Shown in pieces: positions 16,195 to 25,341 of a stretch of 64,000 nucleotides of DNA. Below the pieces are notes generated by a model that was given only the letters and a program-made list of their open reading frames with translations, ran no database searches and had not been told where the DNA came from. A program made the position numbers and the translations under genes. How positions within the stretch are numbered: position 1 is the first letter of the stretch; each line of letters opens with the position of its first letter. This stretch comes from Terriglobia bacterium (GTDB lineage: Bacteria; Acidobacteriota; Terriglobia; Terriglobales; Acidobacteriaceae), in NCBI GenBank assembly GCA_020072815.1, contig JAIQGE010000012.1:124001-188000 (forward strand), written 5' to 3'.

Positions 16195-16200
16195 CGGCTG

Positions 16201-16614
16201 CTACTCTCGCTTCTTCAGTGCCAGCCCCATGAGCACTTGCTCCTGGTCTGACATGTCCCCAATAAGCCTGCGCAGGGGGGGAGGGAGCCGTTTGATGAGC
16301 GTTGGCGCCACCACAATCTGCTCGCCTCGGGCCAGTTGGGGCTGTTGGTAGATATCAATGACTTCCAGTTCGTACCTGTTGGGCAAGCGCTCCTCACAAA
16401 TCCGCTTGATGTTTTCCACGGCCCGCGCAGATTTTGCCGTGGACCCACTTACGTACAAACGCAACACGTACTTTGGATGGAAAGCCTGGGAGCCGGCCCG
16501 CTCCAGCTTCGCGGCAAATGCCGTTGTGCTGGGACGACGCACGGACTTCCGCTTCGCTGCCGGGCTGCTTCTTTTCGGAGACTTCTTCACGCGGACCTTC
16601 TTGAGCTGCTTCAA
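16201..16614 (-). CDS. kaiB: KaiB-like protein with basic N-terminal extension
   Basis: 137 residues. The first ~45 are Lys/Arg/Ser-rich ([19 protein letters not shown]). The KaiB thioredoxin-like fold follows: [20 protein letters not shown], a helix ending CEERLP, the [15 protein letters not shown] strand and [20 protein letters not shown]. The cis-proline TLIKRLPPP region is typical of KaiB. The ATG lies within the end of the upstream KaiB-like gene (four-base overlap), so the two are coupled. In cyanobacteria KaiB binds phosphorylated KaiC; in bacteria without a full clock, KaiB-KaiC pairs are linked to stress or timing. Why two divergent copies exist here is unknown. Confidence 0.9.
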   Translation of the reverse strand: MKQLKKVRVKKSPKRSSPAAKRKSVRRPSTTAFAAKLERAGSQAFHPKYVLRLYVSGSTAKSARAVENIKRICEERLPNRYELEVIDIYQQPQLARGEQIVVAPTLIKRLPPPLRRLIGDMSDQEQVLMGLALKKRE

Positions 16615-16958
16615 TCAGACTTTCGCAAATCCAGGCCCACTAACAACCCGGTGGTGTTGGAGAGGTCGCCGATGATCTTCCGGACCGGCGCAGGAAGTTT
16701 TCTTACCAGCGTTGGAATGGCAACGATCTGGTCGCCGCGCGCTAGTCGCGGATTCTCCAGAAGATCAACCACCTTGATTCGATAGCGGCCCTTCAGCCGT
16801 TCTTCGCACATCATCTTGAGGTTGGCAAAGGCGCGAATCGACTTGGGAGTTTGCCCTGCGACGTAGAGACGCAGGTCCCAGACCTCCGGGCTTTGCCGGT
16901 CCTGCTTGCGGCCCCGCGCCAGGCTTTTCGTCTGTCTCTTTTTTATCGCTACCCGCAT
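16611..16958 (-). CDS. kaiB: KaiB-like protein
   Basis: 115 residues, with a shorter basic N-terminus than its neighbour. The KaiB fold is visible as [40 protein letters not shown] and [20 protein letters not shown]. It differs from the adjacent KaiB-like protein at many positions, so the pair is not a recent duplication. The start codon is one base after the kaiC stop (16960), which indicates a single transcript. The likely role is binding of the neighbouring KaiC-like ATPase. Confidence 0.9.
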   Translation of the reverse strand: MRVAIKKRQTKSLARGRKQDRQSPEVWDLRLYVAGQTPKSIRAFANLKMMCEERLKGRYRIKVVDLLENPRLARGDQIVAIPTLVRKLPAPVRKIIGDLSNTTGLLVGLDLRKSD

Positions 16959-16959
16959 T

Positions 16960-18717
16960 TCAGTGCCTCCGCCCTGGTTTGGCGTGCCCGTTTTTTTCCC
17001 CGGGTGGAGAGTCCGCCTGGCGGCTCCGTCCCATCACGGCGCGGTCCAGCACGACTTTCTTCTCGGATGATTCTGTGTCGGCGATGATCTGTTGAAGTCT
17101 CTCCTGCTCCGTTTCAAACTCCGCCCGGAGCATGGTCATACGGGCGTCAAAGATCTGCTGCTTGCGTTCCAGTTCGCGCTGGCGGCTTTCCAGTTCCTGC
17201 CGCCCGGATGAGGCAACGGATTTCTCGCGTTCTTCTTGCGCCAGCCGCGCGGATCCGGTCAGCACGCCCTCCGGTCCCAGGTAAACATCCAGCAATCGCA
17301 GGCCGTCGTCCGTGAGCACGAATTCCCGAATTTGATTGGAATGATCCATGCCCCTCGATTTCAGCACGCACAGCACGCGGTTCCTCTCTCCACCCACCTT
17401 GATGCTTTCCAGAAGAAGCCAGGTATCCATCAGAGAGGAGACCTCTACCTCGCTGGCTTCCAGGGGGCCGCCTCCAACTGTGAGGCTCGTGAAGACTGAA
17501 GTAATCCGCTGGGTCTTCAGGAAATCCACGAGCCGGGTAAGCATGGACCGCACTTCATTCGAGCTGCCGACCATGAGCAGATTGGTCACAGGGTCCACCA
17601 CAACCACGCTGGGCTTGAAACTTGAAATGTGCTGGTGGGTGGTTGCCAGGTGCTGCTCGATCCCCCCAAAGGTGGGACGCGCCGCATGGAATTCCAGCAG
17701 CCCTTTGTTCGCCCACACATCAAGATCAACGCCGATCGAACGCATGTTGCGGATGATCTGCCGGGGCGATTCCTCAAACGCGAAGAACAAGCAGCGCTCA
17801 CCGCGGCGGCAGGCCGCGTCCACCATATGTGCCGCAACGCTGGTCTTGCCGGTACCGGAGGTGCCGGACACCAAAATGCTGCTGCCGCGATAAAAACCCT
17901 TGTCGCCCAGCATGCCATCCAACCGGACCAAGCCGCTCGACATTCGTTCGGCGGTCGCCAAATGGTCCAGGCCCAGTGAGGAGATGGGGAAAACTGAAAT
18001 GCCGTGTTCATCAATCAGGAACGGGTACTCATTGGTGCCGTGCGTGGAGCCCCGGTACTTGACGATGCGCAGTCGCCGGGTGGCAATCTCTTCCCGGACG
18101 CGCAGGTCCAGCAGAATCACACAGTCAGAGACAAACTCCTCGATGCCATGCCGCGTCAGTTTGTCTTCCCGGTCGCGCTCAGAGGTAATGACGGTGGTCA
18201 GCCCCTGTTCCTTTAGCCAACGAAACAGCCGGCGGATTTCGGCACGCAGGATATTCGGGCTGGGCAACTCGCCGAAGAGCGCTTCAATGGTGTCCAGGAC
18301 AACGCGCCGCGCCCCCACCCGCTTGACCGCGTCGGCAATGCGAATGAAGAGGCCGTCAAGATCATACTCGCCGGTTTCCGCAATCTCGCTTCGCTCAATA
18401 TGAACGTAGTCAACGAAGATCTTCTTGGCCGCAACCAGCCGGTCCAGATCGAAACCCAGAGAAGCTGCATTCTTGCTCAGGTCCTGGGCTGTTTCCTCAA
18501 ACGAAATGAGTACGCCGGGCTCGTGGAATTGGGTTGCGCCCCGGACCAGGAACTCCAGTCCGAAAAGCGTCTTTCCAGATCCGGCCCCTCCGCTGATCAG
18601 GGTGGGGCGGCCTTGCGGCAACCCGCCCCAGGTAATTTCGTCGAAACCCTGGATGCCGGTGGCAGCTTTAGGCAGCTTTTTTAGGGATGCCGCGCGGATT
18701 TTCTTCTTTGGGGGCAT
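16960..18717 (-). CDS. kaiC: KaiC-like double-domain ATPase
   Basis: 585 residues with two RecA-like domains. Walker A motifs are GGAGSGKT (43-50) and GTSGTGKT (285-292), each followed by a catalytic glutamate pair (E74/E75 and E315/E316). In the second domain [11 protein letters not shown] aligns with the KaiC phosphorylation segment, giving S427/S428 in place of the cyanobacterial Ser/Thr pair, so autophosphorylation is plausible. A coiled-coil tail of about 75 residues (about 490-565) is extra compared with cyanobacterial KaiC. A strong Shine-Dalgarno (AGGAGGT) lies eight bases before the ATG. It heads the five-gene operon with two kaiB-like genes, a kinase and a regulator. No kaiA is present, so a full oscillator is unlikely. 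Confidence 0.95.
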   Translation of the reverse strand: MPPKKKIRAASLKKLPKAATGIQGFDEITWGGLPQGRPTLISGGAGSGKTLFGLEFLVRGATQFHEPGVLISFEETAQDLSKNAASLGFDLDRLVAAKKIFVDYVHIERSEIAETGEYDLDGLFIRIADAVKRVGARRVVLDTIEALFGELPSPNILRAEIRRLFRWLKEQGLTTVITSERDREDKLTRHGIEEFVSDCVILLDLRVREEIATRRLRIVKYRGSTHGTNEYPFLIDEHGISVFPISSLGLDHLATAERMSSGLVRLDGMLGDKGFYRGSSILVSGTSGTGKTSVAAHMVDAACRRGERCLFFAFEESPRQIIRNMRSIGVDLDVWANKGLLEFHAARPTFGGIEQHLATTHQHISSFKPSVVVVDPVTNLLMVGSSNEVRSMLTRLVDFLKTQRITSVFTSLTVGGGPLEASEVEVSSLMDTWLLLESIKVGGERNRVLCVLKSRGMDHSNQIREFVLTDDGLRLLDVYLGPEGVLTGSARLAQEEREKSVASSGRQELESRQRELERKQQIFDARMTMLRAEFETEQERLQQIIADTESSEKKVVLDRAVMGRSRQADSPPGEKNGHAKPGRRH

Positions 18718-19266
18718 TTTGGATACCTCCTGCCCTGGCTGTCCACGGCGGGCTCCACCCTAATTCTATCGGCGTTTCTTATCTCCAATCTGTGCAATCC
18801 GGGACACTTTTGCCGATTGAGCGACGGGGTGCATTGTTTTTCTTCGGCCGCAAGCTGCCATCGCAACCCGTAATGCCCTTGAAAGTGGCCACTTAGGGAC
18901 AGTTTCACGCCGAAACCACTAGGGGCAGGCATAGTTGTCTTTAATCGCATAATCTCAGGCGTTTGGCGTACTAGAGAATCGCGCGTCCCCAGTACACTTG
19001 TCACACACCATTCGTCCCGGGGCAACCCGCTGATCATCCGGAGCAACTCTTCCAGGAGATCAGGGGCCTGCCAGCCGCTGCGGTCTTTCGCAGAACCATT
19101 ACGAAGCCATCGCTGCTGATGGACTTCTTCACCGTTCCTGCTCTCACTTTTGGGGTGCTGTACTGTTTTTTGATCGCTCATGACTTGTCGGCGTGTCTTG
19201 TGACTTTGTGGGAGCTATATTGGCGCGCCAGTCTGGTCAATCTTGGACTTTATAGGAGTTCATGTT
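18718..19266. other. Intergenic region between kaiC and the exported-protein pair
   Basis: 549 bp between divergent genes, so it should hold both promoters. A minus-strand frame around 19060-18950 reads a protein-like stretch (DLLEELLRMISGLPRDEW), but composition and lack of a start or ribosome site do not support a gene. Nothing else was recognised. Confidence 0.4.
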
Positions 19267-20490
19267 TTGATAAAAAATCTAGGTCGAATCTCACTGGGAA
19301 TCTTATCTCTGGCCACAGCTGCATGGGCTGGGGTTACGGTCAATTCTCCTTTGCCTGCGTCCGTTTCCGGATCGCCGGTCCACTTTGTGGCTTCAGCTTC
19401 TTCCACATTGCCGGTCACGGCGATGCGCATCTACGTGGACAACGTCAGCGTTTACGCAAATTCAAGCAATGCCCTCGATGTGCTCGTGCCTTTGGCCAAC
19501 GGAACTCACCTGGTGGTCATTCAGGCTTGGGACTCCAGCGGCGCCGTCTTCAAGGCTTCGCAAAACCTGACGGTCGCTGGCGGTCTAAGCGTCAGCTCGC
19601 CACTCAACAGTTCATCGGTTTCTTCTCCCGTGCGAGTTGTTGCCTCCGCTTCAGCTGCCTTGCCCATTACCCAGATGGCCATCTATCTGGACAACAACAA
19701 TGTTTTCATGACGCCAGCCAGCAGTCTCGATACGCCTGTTACCGCCGCCGCGGGTCCCCATTCTCTGGTCGTGCAAGCCTGGGACTCAGCCGGAACAGTT
19801 TACAAACAGGCGCTGGCCATCACGGTTGATTCGAGTCTCCCTGCAAACGTCGTCACAAAGACCGCAATTCAAGCGATGGCCGGCTGGGAAAACTGCACTG
19901 TTTGTGCCGGCCCGGGCGGCACAGGGCCGGTTGCCGGATTCTCTCTTGTCCAAAACCAGGCGGCGCCCGCGCTCACCGGCAAGTCAGCTCAATTCAACAT
20001 CTGGGGCACCACACCCTACGCTGACGCGCTATGGTGGAAACAACTCGGCGGAGTGAATTCCGTCACCAATTTCAAATATGACGTGGATTTTTACCTTACG
20101 GCGCCGCAACTTGCCCAGGCGCTGGAGTTTGACGTGAACCAATCCAATGGCACTACAAAGTTCATTTTTGGCACTCAATGCAATATCCGGGGTGACGGCA
20201 AGTGGGACATCTGGGATACCCAAAACAGCATATGGCGTGCCACGGCTGTTCCATGTCCGGTCCCAGCCGCCGGCGTGTGGCACCACCTGACTTGGGAATT
20301 TCAACGAAACGCAACCCAGACAATCTTTATTGCTGTGACGCTGGATGGACAAAAGTCTTTTGTCAATCAGACCTACAACGCCAAGCCCATGAATGCCACC
20401 GAGATCAACGTTGCCTTCCAGTTGGACGGTGACTTTGCCCAACACCCATATTCCGCATGGCTGGACAACGTGACCCTCAGCTATTGGTAA
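19267..20490 (+). CDS. Exported protein: two Ig-like repeats plus a lectin-like C-terminal domain
   Basis: The best start is TTG 19267, preceded by AGGAG nine bases upstream; the product is 407 residues. A signal peptide (LGILSLATAAWA) leads into two similar Ig-like repeats of about 85 residues, each with SSPVRVVASASAALPIT-like strands and a closing VVQAWDSAGTVYK-type segment. A ~215-residue C-terminal domain follows (TAIQAMAGWENC to SAWLDNVTLSYW). It is rich in Trp and Gly and looks like a concanavalin/laminin-G type beta-sandwich, suggesting carbohydrate binding. The same domain occurs in the next gene. Probably secreted or surface-bound; the ligand is unknown. Confidence 0.75.
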   Translation: MIKNLGRISLGILSLATAAWAGVTVNSPLPASVSGSPVHFVASASSTLPVTAMRIYVDNVSVYANSSNALDVLVPLANGTHLVVIQAWDSSGAVFKASQNLTVAGGLSVSSPLNSSSVSSPVRVVASASAALPITQMAIYLDNNNVFMTPASSLDTPVTAAAGPHSLVVQAWDSAGTVYKQALAITVDSSLPANVVTKTAIQAMAGWENCTVCAGPGGTGPVAGFSLVQNQAAPALTGKSAQFNIWGTTPYADALWWKQLGGVNSVTNFKYDVDFYLTAPQLAQALEFDVNQSNGTTKFIFGTQCNIRGDGKWDIWDTQNSIWRATAVPCPVPAAGVWHHLTWEFQRNATQTIFIAVTLDGQKSFVNQTYNAKPMNATEINVAFQLDGDFAQHPYSAWLDNVTLSYW

Positions 20491-20708
20491 ATCCGGATCC
20501 ACCGCAACAAAGTTCATCGCAGGGGTGTGCCTTTGGCCACCCTTGCGGTGAAATTGCAATTGGCCGCAAATTCAAAGACTGGGACAATCCGCAGCCGGTC
20601 TTTCGTTACCCGATGTAAGGCTTTCCACGTAACTAAAATCCGCCTCATGGCGCGTACATTGTTTCAGCCACTCGTCCAGAGCAAATCTCTCGTTTTGAAG
20701 GAGGCGCT

Positions 20709-21482
20709 TTGCGGCATCTACCAATTGCGGTCGGTTACTTATCATTTTTCGTCCTTATACTTGCCTTCGTCTCTTGCGGCGGAGGAAATCCCGCCACGGC
20801 CAGCAGCCCGCTCATTCCAACTCCGACCCCTTCCGCGGGCGCATTCACAACCACGTCGATACAAGCTATGCCCAACTGGCAAGGCTGCTCTGCTTGTGCC
20901 GGTTCGAATGGCGCCGGGCCTGTCGCAGGGTTTTCCCTCCTGCAAAACCAGTCGACTCCTTCCATCAGTGGCCAGTCAGCGCAGTTCAACATCTGGGGAG
21001 CTACTCCTTATTCCAACGCGCTTTGGTGGAAACAGCTGGCTGCAAACAATAGCGCGACTAATTTCAAGTACGACTTGGATTTCTATCTCGCCGCTCCCGA
21101 ACTTGCGCAGGCGCTGGAGTTTGATGTGAATCAATCCAACGGCACAACAAAGTTCATTTTTGGCACTCAATGCGACTTCCGCGGTAACGGCATGTGGGAC
21201 GTTTGGGACACCGCCAACGGCGCGTGGCGCGCTACCGCCGTTCCATGTCCGGTCCCGGCCGCCGGTGTCTGGCACCACTTGACCTGGGAGTTCCAGAGAA
21301 ACAGCAATCAAACCACTTTCGTGGCTTTAACTCTGGACGGACAAAAACATCTGGTCAATCAGACCTACAACGCCAAACCGGTGACGGCGTCAGAAATCAA
21401 CGTGGCCTTCCAGATGGATGGAGATTTCGCGCAGCACCCGTATTCGGCGTGGCTGGACAACGTAACTCTTAGTTATTGGTGA
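20709..21482 (+). CDS. Lipoprotein with the same lectin-like domain as its neighbour
   Basis: 257 residues from TTG 20709, which has an excellent ribosome site (GAAGGAGG) ending four bases upstream. The N-terminus is a lipoprotein signal with a lipobox cysteine in LAFVSCGGG, followed by a Pro/Thr/Ser linker. From TTSIQAMPNWQGC to the end it is very similar to the C-terminal domain of the previous gene. Shared blocks include ALEFDVNQSNGTTKFIFGTQ and AVPCPVPAAGVWHHLTWEFQ. The Ig-like repeats are absent. The two genes are 218 bp apart on the same strand and look like a tandem duplication with domain reshuffling, giving a membrane-anchored and a secreted form. Confidence 0.78.
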   Translation: MRHLPIAVGYLSFFVLILAFVSCGGGNPATASSPLIPTPTPSAGAFTTTSIQAMPNWQGCSACAGSNGAGPVAGFSLLQNQSTPSISGQSAQFNIWGATPYSNALWWKQLAANNSATNFKYDLDFYLAAPELAQALEFDVNQSNGTTKFIFGTQCDFRGNGMWDVWDTANGAWRATAVPCPVPAAGVWHHLTWEFQRNSNQTTFVALTLDGQKHLVNQTYNAKPVTASEINVAFQMDGDFAQHPYSAWLDNVTLSYW

Positions 21483-21546
21483 TACTTGTCCACGATCCTG
21501 GTTTTGACCACCGGGACAGCACACCTGCGAGGGGCCAGTCCTATAC

Positions 21547-22647
21547 CTACCAGATTCCCTTGTCGCTCCCGCTCAATTTTTGAGCGACCGCGGCGGTGGT
21601 GGCAAGCCACGGTAATAAAATCAATCTTGCCGCGCCGCGGATGTTTCTGCTCCCGACAACGGACGCCAACTGGGCCGCGAATAGCTTGATAGAATGGGGC
21701 ACGATCGGCACGCGGAGAAATCCCTTTTTGAACCTCACGTCATCGCCCCCAAAGCGGGCCGCCGCGGTTACAAATGCCGGGAGATCCAGACTCTTGCCGC
21801 GATATCTTGTCGAATAGTCTGACGCAATCGCCAGATAAGTCGCCGTGCCATGCCAAATGCCGGCCCTCTCCGCGGACGTGCGCAACTCGTTGAAGTCAAC
21901 GGTCTGGTGCTCCAGAAGATGCACCGTATCCACGATGTCACATAAACGAAAATAGAAATGCCGGTACATTCGTTGCAAGGTGCTGATCATCAGCCGGTCC
22001 TCGGGAGCAGGAACGCTGAACTGATGGCCACCCATCTGCGCGAAGACAGCCCGATCAATCACGCGCCGGGCGAAGCGGACTTGCTCTCCGGTCTGCCCCA
22101 GACGGCCCACGTGAAATTCAACCAACTCCGGCAACCCAGGTACCCGAAAATTCCACTTGCCGGCCAGGCGGTCTCCCCAGCTGCGCGCTTCGGGCCTGGC
22201 GTTGAAGTCGTGGGTCATGATGCGGCATACATCGGCGGGACCAGCATTCGTGTACAGATCCAGGTCGCTGCCCAAATCGGGCCAATGGTCCAGCGACTTG
22301 ATGACCACCACTTCAAGACCCTTGGCCTCACAGCCTCGACAAATGCTCTCCAGGACAAACAGAGCGTGAGCTATGCGTGCTCGTTCGTTATTGAGAACGC
22401 TGTCAACCCGCTTTATCCGGCTTTGATCTTTGCCTTCGCGTACTAGGTCGGCGAGAATCTCCAGAGAACGCACGATCACGTGATGATCATTGGCAAACTT
22501 CGTGAGGGACAAGAAATCTGCCGGACTGAAACGGACGAGACTTGCCAGAGCCTTTTGCCGGTTCTCAGCGTTTGATTCAACCGACCGGGACTGATGGACT
22601 TTCCCGTCGTTTAACAAGAGTGTGGAGAGAAGAGCCAGGTTGTTCAT
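21547..22647 (-). CDS. Nucleotidyltransferase-like protein (NTP_transf_5 type)
   Basis: A 366-residue cytoplasmic protein. The centre has VVVIKSLDHWPDLGSDLDLY, matching the metal-binding G-S-D-x-D motif of the uncharacterised nucleotidyltransferase family PF14907 (family named from memory of its motif). The rest is helical, with VEFHVGRLGQ and a conserved block APEDRLMISTLQRMYRHFYF. In other bacteria such genes sit in surface-polysaccharide loci, which fits this neighbourhood. Substrate unknown. It is convergent with the lectin-like lipoprotein gene, 64 bp away. Confidence 0.7.
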   Translation of the reverse strand: MNNLALLSTLLLNDGKVHQSRSVESNAENRQKALASLVRFSPADFLSLTKFANDHHVIVRSLEILADLVREGKDQSRIKRVDSVLNNERARIAHALFVLESICRGCEAKGLEVVVIKSLDHWPDLGSDLDLYTNAGPADVCRIMTHDFNARPEARSWGDRLAGKWNFRVPGLPELVEFHVGRLGQTGEQVRFARRVIDRAVFAQMGGHQFSVPAPEDRLMISTLQRMYRHFYFRLCDIVDTVHLLEHQTVDFNELRTSAERAGIWHGTATYLAIASDYSTRYRGKSLDLPAFVTAAARFGGDDVRFKKGFLRVPIVPHSIKLFAAQLASVVGSRNIRGAARLILLPWLATTAAVAQKLSGSDKGIW

Positions 22648-22725
22648 TTCCGTGCACGCCGTGGCATGTCTAGCACCGGGTTTGACACGACGGCACGGGC
22701 CACCGGGTTGCTTGTACAGATGAGC

Positions 22726-23304
22726 TCACGAAGCCGTCCTTAAGTTGGCAGCCTCTGGCTCGCCAACCAGCTCTTCAAAGAGCGTCCTGTAGTGGATCAT
22801 GGCCTGGCGCAATTCTTCCGTGCTGGCCGTACCTTGTGTTTGCCGTAGCGCGATGTCATGGGCCAGGCGGTAATTTGTCATCACCGATGGATGGTCCACG
22901 GAAATATCTGCCGCGCGCTGCGCAAAGTCGCTTACCGGGTAACCACGCGTGGCCATCACATCGCTCAGGAGCTGGTCGGCTTCGGTCACAGCGCCTCCGG
23001 GGCTATCAACAAAGCGGGTCTGGGTCTTGCGCCAGGACTCCGTGAAGCGTGCGTGATCGACCGCCGACATCGGTCGGATATCCAAAGCCTCGACTCGCTC
23101 CTGACGCGCGTTGAGGCCAGCCTCCGCGATTTTGCGGCTTCCACTTTCCTCAATGGCGCGGGTATACTCCGGGCTGCCAAAGCGTGTGCGCAGCCGTTCC
23201 GTCCGTCGCTTTTGGAAAAACATCAGGGCTGCAATGCCCGCCACCACGATCACCGCAAGAACGATCAGCAAAAACATTGTCGCTGGACTCATCACTGTCT
23301 CCAC
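22726..23304 (-). CDS. Membrane-anchored conserved hypothetical protein
   Basis: 192 residues. A single N-terminal membrane anchor (MFLLIVLAVIVVAGIAALMF) is followed by a basic stop-transfer segment and a soluble helical domain with RFGSPEYTRAIEESGSRKIAE and DHARFTESWRKTQTRFVDSP. These blocks recur in short membrane proteins of many bacteria, often beside CsbD-like genes, as here (61 bp away). A role in stress response is suggested by the neighbour only. Confidence 0.72.
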   Translation of the reverse strand: METVMSPATMFLLIVLAVIVVAGIAALMFFQKRRTERLRTRFGSPEYTRAIEESGSRKIAEAGLNARQERVEALDIRPMSAVDHARFTESWRKTQTRFVDSPGGAVTEADQLLSDVMATRGYPVSDFAQRAADISVDHPSVMTNYRLAHDIALRQTQGTASTEELRQAMIHYRTLFEELVGEPEAANLRTAS

Positions 23305-23365
23305 TTCTTAGAACAAATCCTGAGTTACGCCCGGGCTCCCCGGTTTGAGCAAAACGCAAGCCGCG

Positions 23366-23545
23366 TTATTCGCCGACCGCTTTCTCCAACTGCCCAATCT
23401 TCTTTTGAACTTTTCCGGCCACTTTTTCACCTTCACCCTCGGATTCCAAATCAGGATTGTTCGTCACTTTTCCTGTCTTTTCCTTGACGCTGCCCTTGAT
23501 CTGGTGAATCGTACCTTCTGTTGTGTCTTTTACGCTGAGTTTCAT
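23366..23545 (-). CDS. CsbD-family stress-response protein
   Basis: A 59-residue, highly charged protein read from ATG 23545: MKLSVKDTTEGTIHQIKGSV, then KEKTGKVTNNPDLESEGEGE and VAGKVQKKIGQLEK. The K-x2-TGK and GKxQKKIG-x2-EK pattern is that of CsbD-like proteins, small hydrophilic proteins induced by general stress in several bacteria, with unclear function. A purine-rich GAGGAGAAATC lies directly ahead of the ATG. It precedes the membrane-anchored gene on the same strand. Confidence 0.85.
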   Translation of the reverse strand: MKLSVKDTTEGTIHQIKGSVKEKTGKVTNNPDLESEGEGEKVAGKVQKKIGQLEKAVGE

Positions 23546-23688
23546 GATTTCTCCTCATCACAAGAACAACCGTAAACGAAGCTTCCAATCCAGTTCTGTT
23601 CATAATTGATCGCTTTGACGGGAAACGCCGCTCTTGGGACAGTGATGAATGGGTCCGAAGCGGAACGCAGGGGAATGCACCGCTGTTA

Positions 23689-24762
23689 CTACTTACGTTG
23701 ATCAGCTGATGCGCAGTGAAGAAGATTGGCTTGCTCAATGGCCGTACCCTCTTCGTAGTCATTCCATGTTTCGATCAACAGAAAGGGCAGCGGCGCAGAG
23801 TCATCGTAATACCGGAGGTAGAGTTCCAGAGTGTCGCTAAGGGTTTGTCCGCAGCGTGTATCCATGTGGCGATTCAGGCCCCAAGGCGCCTTCGAATCGT
23901 CGAAACCAGGCCACGCTGCTCCCATTGCTATTTTCCCGGGATACTTGGACTTCATGTTCTTGTAAAACTCTTCCAGATACTGTTTGCCCCAGTCACTTCC
24001 GTCTGCGGTCCACCCTTTATCTCCGGGATGAATCCACGCATAGTAACCGTCAAAAGCGCTGACGAATTCTGACGGGGGCCCATCTTTGTAGAACAGCAGC
24101 GGCGGCGTCGGCCATGTGTTCACTTGTTCGCGCACCAAATTCCAATTCGTCTTGCCGCGCTTAGGGAAGATAACAATCACCGGCCGGCCGTTGTAGGTGA
24201 GATAAGCGTCGCGGTCCCGCGCTTTTGGACCGATGTATTCCTTGTAAGCTTTATTGAGAGCGCTTATCGCGTCTTCCGTGGCGTTCCCGTTGTTCTCCTC
24301 GGTTTCGTCATACATCAGCGCAACCTGAAAATGATTCGCTCGGGCCTCGCGTTGCAGCAGTTTGAAACTCTTGTCGAGGAATGGACCACGATCGCCGTAC
24401 CAATCCACAAGGAACGCCGAGATGCCAGCGCGGCGGGCGGCTTCAATTTGACGACGAAGGACATGGCGGTCCTGGCTTGAATACCCCACGTCAATATGTC
24501 TGGAATCGCCGAACCACGGCATGTAGACGGCTATTTTCCTGGGAGACGCTTGCGGAGTTTGCGGCGTGTCTTGCGCGAATGTACGCGTCGTGCAGACACC
24601 GGTGACCACAAGGCCCATCAGCAGAATCGCAAGGGCCGTCTGTTGCCGGCGCAGGCCTCGTCCGCGGATGCATGGAAGACGCCGGCGTCCGGCGGCCGGA
24701 TCAGCACATGACTTATCCATTGGTAGTGTCAGCTTTTTCCCTCGAATGTTCATTGGTGGCAA
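23689..24762 (-). CDS. Secreted GH99/GH71-like glycoside hydrolase
   Basis: 357 residues. The N-terminus is basic, then a signal peptide-like segment (ALAILLMGLVVTGVC) ends near TFAQDTP. The catalytic barrel begins KIAVYMPWFGD and contains GISAFLVDWYGDRG, HFQVALMYDETEEN, a YNGRPVIVIFP strand and the closing FLLIETWNDYEEGTAIE. This order is typical of GH99-like/GH71-like alpha-glycan hydrolases, where the acidic residues in YDETEE and ETWNDYEE are candidates for catalysis. It probably trims an exported polysaccharide. It is the last gene of a five-gene minus-strand run. The start is uncertain; M at 24750 is an alternative. Confidence 0.75.
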   Translation of the reverse strand: MPPMNIRGKKLTLPMDKSCADPAAGRRRLPCIRGRGLRRQQTALAILLMGLVVTGVCTTRTFAQDTPQTPQASPRKIAVYMPWFGDSRHIDVGYSSQDRHVLRRQIEAARRAGISAFLVDWYGDRGPFLDKSFKLLQREARANHFQVALMYDETEENNGNATEDAISALNKAYKEYIGPKARDRDAYLTYNGRPVIVIFPKRGKTNWNLVREQVNTWPTPPLLFYKDGPPSEFVSAFDGYYAWIHPGDKGWTADGSDWGKQYLEEFYKNMKSKYPGKIAMGAAWPGFDDSKAPWGLNRHMDTRCGQTLSDTLELYLRYYDDSAPLPFLLIETWNDYEEGTAIEQANLLHCASADQRK

Positions 24763-24781
24763 GAATCGGGCTCCGCATGCA

Positions 24782-25339
24782 TCAGAACTGGGGTACAGCC
24801 TGCAGTTGACGAATCACCCAACGGTCAGCCGCCGGTGTCATCAGGACCACATAGTGCAAAACCACGTGTTCCTCGTGAATCACTCTTCCATCAGCAGTCA
24901 GGCGCAGGTCTAGCTCAGCGGTGTCATGTAACTCCATCACGTCGCCTTCCGGCGCGTAGAAGACCGCCTTCAGTTTGTGGTGTGGCTCAAGATAGTAGCA
25001 GCGGATCCCCTGGCGCTTTTGACTGGCGATCGCATTCTCAAATCCGGCTTTTGCCGGACCAACAAAGTAACCATTCAATAGTTCAGGAGAAATGGAACTC
25101 AAGGCGGCGGCAAGATTGTCCCAAGCGTAGGCATAGTCACGAGTAATGCTGCGTTGCGTAAGCTCTTCCACGGTACGGGGTGCGGCCCTGGTGAAGTCTG
25201 TTTCCACCCGTGCCCGTGGCTCGCCTGACAATGCACGCGCCGCCCCAAAACCCGCTGCTAACACGCTGAGCATCGCCATCACCAGCAGCCGGCGGGTGGA
25301 GATGCCCTTCGAGAATTTCTGTTTGAGCCGGGTACCCAC
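24782..25339 (-). CDS. Exported hypothetical protein
   Basis: 185 residues. A basic N-terminus and hydrophobic segment (LLVMAMLSVLAAGFGAARAL) suggest a signal anchor. The mature part has a conserved-looking stretch TRDYAYAWDNLAAALSSISPEL, then IRCYYLEPHHKLKAVFYAPE and a beta-rich end VVLHYVVLMTPAADRWVIR. This resembles small NTF2/SnoaL-like or DUF4440-type accessory folds, but I am not confident. It starts two bases after the stop of the upstream gene (25342), so the two are co-translated. Function unknown; likely part of the same export or surface pathway. Confidence 0.65.
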   Translation of the reverse strand: MGTRLKQKFSKGISTRRLLVMAMLSVLAAGFGAARALSGEPRARVETDFTRAAPRTVEELTQRSITRDYAYAWDNLAAALSSISPELLNGYFVGPAKAGFENAIASQKRQGIRCYYLEPHHKLKAVFYAPEGDVMELHDTAELDLRLTADGRVIHEEHVVLHYVVLMTPAADRWVIRQLQAVPQF

Positions 25340-25341
25340 GG

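Noticed and set aside
18681-19181. Minus-strand frame of 166 codons upstream of kaiC
   Set aside because: It overlaps the kaiC ribosome site, has no start signal and mixed composition; only a short stretch looks protein-like.
19119-19829. 236-codon plus-strand frame overlapping the exported Ig-like gene
   Set aside because: Out-of-frame shadow of the Ig-like repeats; Arg/Ser/Gly-rich, no signal peptide or ribosome site.
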